A stretch of 64,000 nucleotides of DNA from an uncultured Paracoccaceae bacterium. GTDB taxonomy: Bacteria; Pseudomonadota; Alphaproteobacteria; Rhodobacterales; Rhodobacteraceae. The stretch's first letter is position 1. Each line of letters opens with the position of its first letter. This document shows, in pieces, positions 19,680 through 27,517 of the stretch. A program made the translations under genes and the position numbers. Where the stretch lies: contig CAJJAR010000008.1 in the NCBI GenBank assembly GCA_905182105.1, positions 25,220-89,219 of the forward strand. The letters run 5' to 3'. The notes under the pieces are model-generated. The model did no database searches and was not told the origin of the DNA. It was given only the letters and a program-made list of their open reading frames with translations.

Positions 19680-20201
19680 ATGTTGCCAAATTTGTCTTTC
19701 GTTCTGGGGGGGGCCGCTTCGGGGAAATCCCTATTTGCGGAAAAAATAATCCTTAACAGTGGGTTAATACCCCTCTACATTGCGACTTCGCGCATCTGGG
19801 ATGACGAAACAAAATTACGTATTGAGGTGCATAAATCGCGCCGCGATGACACTTGGACAACTGTCGAGGCCCCATTTGATCTGGCACCTGCCCTTGCGAC
19901 TGCCACCGCAGATCAGGCCATTCTGATCGATTGTGCGACCATGTGGCTGACCAATCATCTGCTTGAAGATCATGACCTATCTGCACAATCTGACCTGCTG
20001 ATTGATGCGCTCAAATCGTGCAAAGCCCCCATCGTCATCGTCTCTAACGAAGTGGGCCAAGGGATCGTTCCAGACAATGCGCTTTCACGTCAGTTCCGCG
20101 AGGCCCAAGGCAGGCTGAATATCGCACTTGCCACACAATCAGACCTTGCCGTTCAAGTGGTTGCGGGCCTGCCCAACGTCTTAAAAGGAATGCTACCATG
20201 A
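19680..20201 (+). CDS. cobU: Adenosylcobinamide kinase / guanylyltransferase
   Basis: Phosphorylates adenosylcobinamide and then attaches GMP in the nucleotide-loop branch of cobalamin synthesis. 173 residues, the normal length, with an N-terminal P-loop GGAASGKS, a Walker B-like strand AILIDCATMWLTN, and the family signature VSNEVGQGIVPDNALSRQFRE. The correct start is ATG 19680, with GAGG about 5 bases upstream. The open frame extends back to 19551 but that stretch lies over the rpoH leader. The stop overlaps the next ATG by four bases, pairing it with a phosphatase that acts in the same pathway in relatives. Confidence 0.93.
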   Translation: MLPNLSFVLGGAASGKSLFAEKIILNSGLIPLYIATSRIWDDETKLRIEVHKSRRDDTWTTVEAPFDLAPALATATADQAILIDCATMWLTNHLLEDHDLSAQSDLLIDALKSCKAPIVIVSNEVGQGIVPDNALSRQFREAQGRLNIALATQSDLAVQVVAGLPNVLKGMLP

Positions 20202-20785
20202 CCGCCCCAACCACATGGCACTGGGTGCGCCACGGCCCAACCCACCAAAAGACATTTGTGGGCTGGCGGGACGTTCCTGCCGACCTTTCAGACACAGATC
20301 AATTGGCCCGCCTTGCGGCCAATCTGCCATCAGATGCGGTGATAATTTCATCTGATCTAACGCGCTGCATCACAACAGCGGACGCGATCCAAGCAGGGCG
20401 CGAACGTTTATCCGATAACCCACATCTGCGCGAGTTGCATTTTGGCACGTGGGACGGCGTTCACTTTTCAGAGGTATCAGAAAAGCACCCAGACCTGTCA
20501 CGCGCCTATTGGGAAACACCTGGCCCGCACACACCACCGGGTGGCGAAAGCTGGGATGAGTCCGCCCACCGCGTCCATACAACAGTGCAACATCTCACAC
20601 GCAAATACGCGGGGCATCACATCATCGCGGTTGCACATTTCGGGGTAATCTTGACCCAAGTACAGATGGCAATGGGTGTACCTGCAGAGCAGGTCCTTGC
20701 CCATAAGATCGACAATCTGTCTGTCACCGATATCACATGGGAAAACGGCACAGGGCGCGTTGGTACGATCAATCGCCTTTTGTGA
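20198..20785 (+). CDS. Histidine-phosphatase family protein (CobC-like)
   Basis: 195 residues of the phosphoglycerate-mutase-like histidine phosphatase superfamily, with the phosphohistidine motif RHGPT at the N-terminus, the second Arg in SSDLTRC, the Glu-containing LRELHFGTWDG and the second catalytic His in VAHFGVI. The ATGA overlap with cobU makes alpha-ribazole-5'-phosphate phosphatase (CobC) the likeliest role, since that reaction belongs to the same nucleotide-loop assembly. The family is functionally broad, so the substrate remains an inference from context. Confidence 0.8.
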   Translation: MTAPTTWHWVRHGPTHQKTFVGWRDVPADLSDTDQLARLAANLPSDAVIISSDLTRCITTADAIQAGRERLSDNPHLRELHFGTWDGVHFSEVSEKHPDLSRAYWETPGPHTPPGGESWDESAHRVHTTVQHLTRKYAGHHIIAVAHFGVILTQVQMAMGVPAEQVLAHKIDNLSVTDITWENGTGRVGTINRLL

Positions 20786-20844
20786 TATTCCACCTCACAA
20801 ATCAAATTTTGCCTAATGCACAGTCTTCACTTTAGGCTTCTTCC

Positions 20845-21471
20845 ATGACATATGATTTATACATTGGTGATAGCACCTTCTCATCTTGGTCGCTGCGCGG
20901 CTGGCTGTTGCTCGAAAAATTCGGGCTGGATTTTAATACACATTTGATTGGCCTTTACCGCGGAACAATGGCGGCTGACATGGCCCATCTTGCGCCTGCC
21001 AAACTGGTGCCCACGCTCAGAATACCAGATGGCGCAGTGGTTGGCGAAAGTCTCGCAATCGCAGAAACCTTGGCCGAGCATCACCCCGACATTGCCATGT
21101 GGCCAACCAATCCAGCTGCGCGTGCCACAGCGCGTTGGCTCTGCGCCAAAATGGCCAGCAGCTTTGGCGAACTGCGCAGGCAATCGCCGATGCAACTTCA
21201 ACACGTGAACAAAGGGTTCAATGTGAACGCGGCCCTTCAAGCCGATCTTGATCGCCTTGAAATTCTTTGGGCCCACGGCGCAAAATTCAAATCAGACGGC
21301 CCGTGGTTGTTCGGTGAATATTCCATCGCAGACTACATGTTCGCTCCTGTCGCCGCGCGCATCATTGGCTATGACCTGCCCATATCCGCAGCGGCCCGCG
21401 CCCACTGCACGCTCACGATCAACGATCCGCCATTCAAAGCATGGCGCGCTGAAGGCCTGAAAACCACATAA
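20845..21471 (+). CDS. Glutathione S-transferase family protein
   Basis: 208 residues with the GST layout: a thioredoxin-like N-terminal domain starting YDLYIGDSTFSSWSLRGWLLLEKFG, with a Ser in the catalytic area, the gamma-Glu-binding PTLRIPDGAVVGESLAIAE (cis-Pro and Glu-Ser pair), and an all-helical C-terminal domain with FGEYSIADYMFAPVAARI. Substrate not predictable. It stands alone, 59 bp after the cobC-like gene. Confident for family. Confidence 0.88.
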   Translation: MTYDLYIGDSTFSSWSLRGWLLLEKFGLDFNTHLIGLYRGTMAADMAHLAPAKLVPTLRIPDGAVVGESLAIAETLAEHHPDIAMWPTNPAARATARWLCAKMASSFGELRRQSPMQLQHVNKGFNVNAALQADLDRLEILWAHGAKFKSDGPWLFGEYSIADYMFAPVAARIIGYDLPISAAARAHCTLTINDPPFKAWRAEGLKTT

Positions 21472-21606
21472 GATCCCTTCCCCTATGACATGGGCGTGCC
21501 ATTAGAACCGTGGCCCGTTTCCTAATGGCTCAAAGCAGGCGTTAACCAATCATCAATCCCCCTGCGTTAGCCATTAACCATAATGAACGCATGACGGAGG
21601 GGGATC

Positions 21607-23119
21607 ATGATTACACGTGCCTACACCGTCGCATTTTAAGGGATCGAAGCACGCCAAGTCGAAGTGCAATGCGCCGTTACCGCAGGCCTGCCTGCCTTTT
21701 CAATTGTAGGGCTACCGGACAAAGCAGTGTCAGAGGCACGTGACCGCGTGCGCACGGCCCTCAGCAATATGACAATAGCAATGCCCTCAAAGCGGGTCGC
21801 GATCAACCTATCGCCTGCAAACCTTCCCAAAGTCGGATAGCATTTTGATCTGCCCATCGCGGTCGCCCTTCTCTGAGCCCTTGAAATCATCCCACCCGAT
21901 GTCACCGAAACCCACGTAGCTTTTGGTGAATTCTCCCTTGATGGCACACTGGTCCCTGTGATCGGTGCCCTTCCCACAGCAATGGCCGCCACTGAACAAA
22001 ATCAGAGCGTATTGTGCCCGTTAGAGTCTGGGGCAGAAGCCGCATGGGTCGGCAACGCCCAAGTTATCGCCACCGCAACCTTGGGCGATGTGGTGCGCCA
22101 CTTTACCGGCCAATTACCGATCGAACCCTCTGAACCGGGCGAAGTTACGCAGACCCTCAGTTCCAAAGACCTCATGGATGTCAAAGGCCAAGAGCGGGCG
22201 AAACGCACGCTTGAAATTGCAGCCGCTGGACGGCACCACTTGATGATGGTCGGCACACCGGGTTCAGGAAAACCCATGTTGGCCGCACGTCTCCCCGGTA
22301 TCTTGCCACCCCTATCCGCGACTGAGGCGTTGGAAACGTCGGTGATCCACTCCATTGCGGGCTTGCTCAGCGCCAGTGGAATTTTTAAATCGCGTCCTTT
22401 TCGCGAACCCCATCAAATTGCATCCATGGCGCGATCATAGGTGGGGGCCGCAATGCCAAACTGGGGGAGGTGTCATTGGCCCACAATGGCGTGTTGTTCA
22501 TGGACGAGTTCCCCAAATTTCCATGCACGGTGTTAGAGACGCTAAGGCAACCGATTGAAACAGGCGAGGTGATGATCGCACACGCCAATGCCCACGTAAA
22601 ATACCCCTGCAAGCTCATACTGATCGCTGCCGCCAATCCCTGCAAATGCGGGTACCTGACGGATGCATCGCAGGCCTGTGAGCGGGCACCAAACTGTGGA
22701 GAGGATTATATGGACCGTATCTCTGGTCCACTGTTGGATCGGTTCGATCTGCGCGTGGATGTCCATCCGTTGTCTCCACCGATCTGGATTTACCAACCGG
22801 TGGAGAGAGTTCCCAAACCGTGCGCCAAAGGGTCGTTACAGCCCGCGCGGTGCAATAGGCCCGATACGGCGATACGCCAGACATGCGCAGCAATGCCGAT
22901 GCCGCAGACGAGGCCTTGTCAGAGTTCGCAACACCGACGCCTGACGCCCGTGAACTGCTTTTACGCGCAGCCGAACAATTCAAACTGTCCGCGCGGGGCT
23001 ATCACCGCGTTCTTCGCGTGGCCCGTATCATCTCGGATTTGGACGAGTTGGAGGACATACAAAAACCACACATCGCCGAGGCGATCAGCTTTCGTCTGCC
23101 CACCCAATTCGACGGTTGA
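21607..23119 (+). pseudogene. comM: comM/yifB (Mg-chelatase-like AAA+ helicase), multiply disrupted
   Basis: Translation in pieces reconstructs a ComM/YifB protein: an N-terminal Lon-like domain (CAVTAGLPAFSIVGLPDKA, then SPANLPKVG), a Walker A region GTPGSGKPMLAARLPGIL, a Walker B region NGVLFMDEFPKF with ANPCKCGY, and the conserved C-terminus SARGYHRVLRVARIISDL. The start has ATG 21607 with GGAGGGGG upstream. Disruptions seen are in-frame TAA 21637, TAG 21838, TGA 21874, a frameshift near 22430, another near 22780 and TAG 22856. Intact ComM is a branch-migration helicase that extends integration of transforming DNA, so that function is probably lost here. The 3' end overlaps the converging hydrolase gene by 35 bases. 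The Walker A Lys-Thr/Ser is also altered to KP. Confidence 0.93.
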
Positions 23120-23999
23120 TCCATCCCGCCAAACCATCCAGCGTCGTGCGCGCCTCTGGCAGCACGTTGTGGAACATCGGCCAAACATGCGGCAGATCGC
23201 GTTCGATATGCATCTGAACATCGACGCCTTGCTTCGACATGTTCGCCGCCAATCGACGGGTGTCATCCAACAAAATTTCAGTATCACTAACGGTCAACCA
23301 AACGGACGGCGCACCGGTAAAGTCTGCAAACACAGGGCTGACCAATGGATCAGCTGGATCCGTTCCATCCAAATACAGCGTGGCCATTTCATAGGCACGG
23401 TCTGCTGGTAAAATCACATCAGCATCAGCATTCACTTGAAAGCTTGCACCGCTAAAGGTCAGATCGGTCAAAGGCGAAAACGCAAAAACGCCAGCAGGTA
23501 AATCAGCCGCGTCTTGCAGCAGTTGCGCTAGCAAAGCCAACACCAAATTACCGCCCGCACTATCACCACCAACAACAATCTGTGGACTGTGATAGCCCTG
23601 CGCCAACAGATCATCATACGCAGCACGCAATGTGTTCAATGACGCTGGAAACACATTTTCAGGAGACAATGGATACACTGGCAAGATCGCCTCGCACCCA
23701 ACCCGTTTGGCCAATTGCGCCACCATCGCTGAATACATTTTTGGGCTACCAAAAACATGCCCGCCACCGTGGCAATACAAGATCACTTTTTCCGCATCCA
23801 AACCCTCAGCACCAATGCGCAAAGCAGAGATGCCACCAAGGTCGAACCACTCCATTTCCGTCCCGCGCGGGGCGTGAAACAGAATTTTTGCCTTTAACTC
23901 AAAGGCGCGGCGCAGACTGCTTGGCCCTTTTGCATTTGCCATCTGACGTTTCTCAATCAGGCGCAAAAATGGGTTCAAAAGTGACTTTTGCCAGCTCAC
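23085..23999 (-). CDS. Alpha/beta hydrolase, hormone-sensitive-lipase type
   Basis: 304 residues. The oxyanion-hole motif HGGGHVFGS (near residue 76), nucleophile elbow GGDSAGGN (near 144), an Asp in the segment around LTVSDTEILLDD and the late His in LPHVWPMF make a complete HSL-family catalytic set. These enzymes hydrolyse short esters or lactones; no substrate is evident. The stop lies inside the 3' end of the comM pseudogene on the other strand. The start codon overlaps the gshB stop by four bases, which suggests it is co-transcribed with gshB. Confidence 0.9.
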   Translation of the reverse strand: MSWQKSLLNPFLRLIEKRQMANAKGPSSLRRAFELKAKILFHAPRGTEMEWFDLGGISALRIGAEGLDAEKVILYCHGGGHVFGSPKMYSAMVAQLAKRVGCEAILPVYPLSPENVFPASLNTLRAAYDDLLAQGYHSPQIVVGGDSAGGNLVLALLAQLLQDAADLPAGVFAFSPLTDLTFSGASFQVNADADVILPADRAYEMATLYLDGTDPADPLVSPVFADFTGAPSVWLTVSDTEILLDDTRRLAANMSKQGVDVQMHIERDLPHVWPMFHNVLPEARTTLDGLAGWINRRIGWADES

Positions 24000-24931
24000 T
24001 TGCGTTTGGCCTCAATCGCATCCCAAATTTTTCCCGCGATGTTTACGCCGTCAAAACGCTCCAATTCTTGGATGCCGGTTGGGGAGGTCACGTTGATCTC
24101 TGTCAGGTATTCCCCGATCACGTCGATGCCTACAAACACTTGACCCTTTTCTTTCAAAAGCGGGCCAATGCGTGCGCAAATTTCTAGGTCGCGATCGGTC
24201 AGTCCTACCTTCTCAGGGCGGCCACCCACGTGCATGTTAGAACGGGTTTCACCTGTGGCTGGGACGCGGTTGATCGCGCCAACACATTCGCCGTCCACAA
24301 GGATCACGCGTTTGTCACCCTTGGACACTGCGGGCAAGAATTTTTGCACAATTAATGGTTCACGGGAAAACCCTGTGAACATTTCAAATAGACTGCTGAG
24401 GTTGCGATCTTCTTTGTTCAGAAGGAAAACACCCGCGCCGCCGTTGCCATACAGCGGCTTCACAATCACATCGCCATGTTTGTCTTTGAATGCTTTAATA
24501 GTGTCCAAATCGCGCGACACCGTTGTTGGTGGCGTCAGATCTGGGAAGTCTAAAACCATCAATTTCTCAGGGTAATTGCGCACCCAAAACGGGTCATTCA
24601 CAACCAAAGTTCCCGGGGCCAAACGGTCCAGCAGATGGGTCGAGGTGATGTAGTGCATGTCAAACGGCGGATCCTGACGCAGCCAAACAACGTCGAAATC
24701 AGCCAAGTCAACTTCGCGCATTGGACCCAATTCAACGTGGTCTCCCTGAACCCGTTTTACGGTAAAGTCATGGCCGCGCGCTGTAATGCACCCCTCTTGA
24801 TAAGCCAGATAATCTGGCCCGTAAAAGAACAAGGTATGACCCTGTGCCTGTGCTTCTTCAGCTAGACGAAAGCTGCTGTCGGCGTTGATATCGACATTGC
24901 CGATTGGGTCCATTTGGAATGCAATTTTCAT
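23996..24931 (-). CDS. gshB: Glutathione synthetase
   Basis: Joins gamma-glutamylcysteine and glycine with ATP to make glutathione. 311 residues in the ATP-grasp fold. The N-terminal domain starts KIAFQMDPIGNVDI, typical of bacterial GshB. VKPLYGNGGAGVFLL gives the ATP-binding loop, VQKFLPAVSKGDKRVILVDG the next, and FVGIDVIGEYLTEINVTSPTGIQEL the metal-binding end. A good AGAGG precedes the ATG. It lies downstream of rsmI and the yraN pseudogene, a standard Rhodobacterales order. Confidence 0.96.
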   Translation of the reverse strand: MKIAFQMDPIGNVDINADSSFRLAEEAQAQGHTLFFYGPDYLAYQEGCITARGHDFTVKRVQGDHVELGPMREVDLADFDVVWLRQDPPFDMHYITSTHLLDRLAPGTLVVNDPFWVRNYPEKLMVLDFPDLTPPTTVSRDLDTIKAFKDKHGDVIVKPLYGNGGAGVFLLNKEDRNLSSLFEMFTGFSREPLIVQKFLPAVSKGDKRVILVDGECVGAINRVPATGETRSNMHVGGRPEKVGLTDRDLEICARIGPLLKEKGQVFVGIDVIGEYLTEINVTSPTGIQELERFDGVNIAGKIWDAIEAKRK

Positions 24932-24991
24932 AGGGCACCTCTAAATACTGTTACCCATTAGATGGCGCAGCTTGCCCTTAGGTGCAATGGG

Positions 24992-25375
24992 TCAGCCGTG
25001 CCCGAATGCGTTTTTGATAATGCGAACTTCGCCCAGTGCATTCACAAGTGCGACATCAAACCAAACATCCGTAAGGGACCGATTAGGCATTTGGCCCAAA
25101 TGTTCCTCTGCGCTGGCATAAAGGCGTTTTATTTGGCGCGGGCTAACGCGCGCTGCTGCGCGGTCAAAATCACTGCTTTGCTTCACTTCGACAAACACCA
25201 ATCCATCGCCATCACGTGCGATCAAATCAATCTCACCGCGTTTGCCACGCCAACAGCGCTACGCGATTGGAAAACCACGACGTTCGTAATCTGTTGAAAC
25301 GCGTTCTTCTGCCGATAAGCCCGCGTGATACGACATCGCACCACGATTGCGGTGGGTTTCAGCAGTTGTGTCCAT
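24992..25375 (-). pseudogene. yraN: yraN (UPF0102 nuclease-fold protein) with internal TAG
   Basis: The ATG at 25375 overlaps the rsmI stop by one base (TGATG). The frame reads through NRGAMSYHAGLSAEERVSTDY to RRGFPIA, then meets a TAG, and continues in the same frame with RCWRGKRGEIDLIARDGDG and VFVEVKQSSDF to a normal stop at 24992. The E-x-K and D residues of the endonuclease-like UPF0102 core are still present on the far side, so damage is limited to one codon. That could be a real loss or a single-base sequencing error. The function of YraN is poorly known; it is next to rsmI in most relatives. Confidence 0.85.
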
Positions 25376-26235
25376 CAGTCATCTTTTCCAATGTTCAACG
25401 CCAGTTGATATACCTGTCGGCGTGGTTTGCCATGGGCTTGGGAAACGGCATCAACTGCATCCCGCATCGACATCGTCTCGAGCGCTTCTCTCAGCACCAC
25501 GTCTAAATCAACTTCATTAAGAGTCGCTAAATCCCCACGATCGATCAGCAGAACAATCTCGCCCTTAACGTTTCCGGTGCTGTAAGATTCGGCCAACTCA
25601 TCCAAGGTTCCGCGTCGCAGTTCCTCAAACTTCTTGGTCAATTCACGGCAAACCACGGCTTTGCGCGTTCCACCCAATATGTCTGCCGCATCCCTAAGCG
25701 TTGCACCAATTCGTTTTGGTGATTCGTAAAATGCCAAGGTCGCGCGGATTCCGGCCAACCCTTCCAACGCTTTACGTCGCGCATTTGTCGCATTGGGCAA
25801 GAATCCTGCAAAGTGGAAGGCATCCGTTGGCAACCCCGCCAAAACCAGCGCGGTCAGCACCGCTGAGGGTCCCGGCGCACAGGTTTGCATGACGTCTTGG
25901 GCCACCGCCGCGCGTGATAATTCAAAACCCGGATCTGCAATTAACGGCATGCCAGCCTCAGAGGCATAAGCCACTGATTTTCCCTTATTAGTAGCGTCGA
26001 GTAACCCAGAGACGACCTTGTCTGCGGAGTGATCGTGCATCGCAATGATGCGCCGTCCATCAAGGGGAACACCGTGAATATCCATCAAACGGCGCAGGCT
26101 TCTGGTGTCTTCTGCCGCCAGAACATCCGCAGATGCCAACACGTCCAATGCACGCAATGTGATGTCGCGGGCCGTGCCTATTGGGACACCCACAAAATAT
26201 ATCCCGGGTGCAAGGGGAACCTTTTGGAAATTCAA
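25375..26235 (-). CDS. rsmI: 16S rRNA (cytidine(1402)-2'-O)-methyltransferase
   Basis: Methylates the ribose of C1402 in the 16S rRNA decoding centre. 286 residues of the tetrapyrrole-methylase fold: LAPGIYFVGVPIGTARDITLRAL at the start (SAM-site Gly-rich region), AAEDTRSLRRLM, ASEAGMPLIADPG, and PGPSAVLTALVLAGLPTDAFHFAGFLP, all RsmI hallmarks. The frame starts with TTG at 26235 with AAAGG roughly 12 bases upstream. Divergent from lppC with about 85 bp between. Confidence 0.95.
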   Translation of the reverse strand: MNFQKVPLAPGIYFVGVPIGTARDITLRALDVLASADVLAAEDTRSLRRLMDIHGVPLDGRRIIAMHDHSADKVVSGLLDATNKGKSVAYASEAGMPLIADPGFELSRAAVAQDVMQTCAPGPSAVLTALVLAGLPTDAFHFAGFLPNATNARRKALEGLAGIRATLAFYESPKRIGATLRDAADILGGTRKAVVCRELTKKFEELRRGTLDELAESYSTGNVKGEIVLLIDRGDLATLNEVDLDVVLREALETMSMRDAVDAVSQAHGKPRRQVYQLALNIGKDD

Positions 26236-26320
26236 AGCTGGACCCGCCTTTCATGACGTTTATGATTGCATAAAATCACGCCGCTCGAACAAGCGGCGCA
26301 CATAGGGAGTATCTGCACCA

Positions 26321-27517
26321 ATGTTCGCGCTTTTCCAATCTGCCCGCAAGTCACTGCGTCAGTTTCGTTTGCCTATTTTGGCACCTTTCTTCGCAATGGG
26401 TCTGGCCGCATGTGACCCGACCACACTTTCAGGCATTGGAAACTCCAGTCTGTCCGTAGATACCAGCAAACCAATCGCCGTGGCATTATTGGTTCCGCGT
26501 GGCTCTGGCTCTGCCAGCGATGACCTGCTGGCCCAAAGCCTTGAGAACGCAGCGCGCCTTGCCATGCGTGATCTGGGTGACGTGAAAATTGATCTGCGGG
26601 TTTACGGAACTGCAGGCAATGCGCAAACAGCTGCAACCCAAGCCTCCCTAGCGGTGAGCGATGGTGCCCAAATTATCCTTGGTCCAGTTTACGCAGAGGC
26701 GGCCAATGCTGCTGCAGTGGCTGTTGCCGGCCAGAACGTGAATATCTTGTCCTTTTCAAACAACACCACCATCGCTGGTGGTAATGTTTTTGTCTTAGGT
26801 CAAACGTTCCAGAACACTGCGAACTGCATGATCAGTTTCGCAAAGTCCCAAGGCAAAAATCGCATCGTAATTGCACATGCTAATGACGTTGCTGGTCAAT
26901 TGGGCCGTAACGCGATCCAATCCGCTATTACCGCCAGTGGCGCGACGTTGGCTGGATCAGTTGATTACCCGTTGTCCCAAGATGGCGTTGTGGCCGCGAT
27001 CCCACGGATCAAAGCAGCCGTCGACAATAGCGGTGCAAACGCGGTCTTTATGACGTCGCCCTCAGCCTCTGCCCTTCCGTTGCTGACGCAGCTGTTGCCA
27101 GAGGCAGGTGTATCACAAGCCACCACGCAATTCATCGGCCTGACGCGTTGGGACATTCCTGCCACAACGCTAGACCTACCTGGCGTACAAGGTGGTTGGT
27201 TCGCCATTCCAGATCCAGCAACAAGTGCGGCCTTCCGCGCGCAATACTCTGCGGCATACGAAGGACGACCACACCCAATTGGCAGCCTAGCGTTTGACGG
27301 TATCGCTGCAATCGGTGCCCTAATCAAAAGTGGCAAAACTGATCCACTTTCTGCAGCTGCAATCACGCAAGGTGCTGGGTTCAAAGGTGCAAACGGCGTT
27401 TTCCGCTTCTTGGCAGATGGCACAAACGAACGTGGCCTTGCCATCGCAACCATCCGCGACAAAAAAGTGGTCGTGATCAAAAATGCACCATCTGGCTTTA
27501 GCGGTGCTGGTTTCTAA
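26321..27517 (+). CDS. Penicillin-binding-protein activator LppC-like lipoprotein
   Basis: 398 residues with an N-terminal hydrophobic segment ending in the lipobox LAAC (Cys about residue 30), so probably an outer-membrane-anchored lipoprotein. The rest is a periplasmic-binding-protein fold: VALLVPRGSGSA, then DGAQIILGPVYAEAANAAAVA and SFSNNTTIAGGNVFVLG. In gammaproteobacteria LpoA activates PBP1A; whether the alphaproteobacterial LppC group does this is not established, and a leucine-binding type sensor is possible. Its stop overlaps the glnD ATG by one base. Confidence 0.82.
   Translation: MFALFQSARKSLRQFRLPILAPFFAMGLAACDPTTLSGIGNSSLSVDTSKPIAVALLVPRGSGSASDDLLAQSLENAARLAMRDLGDVKIDLRVYGTAGNAQTAATQASLAVSDGAQIILGPVYAEAANAAAVAVAGQNVNILSFSNNTTIAGGNVFVLGQTFQNTANCMISFAKSQGKNRIVIAHANDVAGQLGRNAIQSAITASGATLAGSVDYPLSQDGVVAAIPRIKAAVDNSGANAVFMTSPSASALPLLTQLLPEAGVSQATTQFIGLTRWDIPATTLDLPGVQGGWFAIPDPATSAAFRAQYSAAYEGRPHPIGSLAFDGIAAIGALIKSGKTDPLSAAAITQGAGFKGANGVFRFLADGTNERGLAIATIRDKKVVVIKNAPSGFSGAGF

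Noticed and set aside
26280..26297. GCCGCT/AGCGGC stem upstream of lppC as a riboswitch
   Set aside because: It is a single 6-bp hairpin in an 85-bp divergent gap with no conserved aptamer features.
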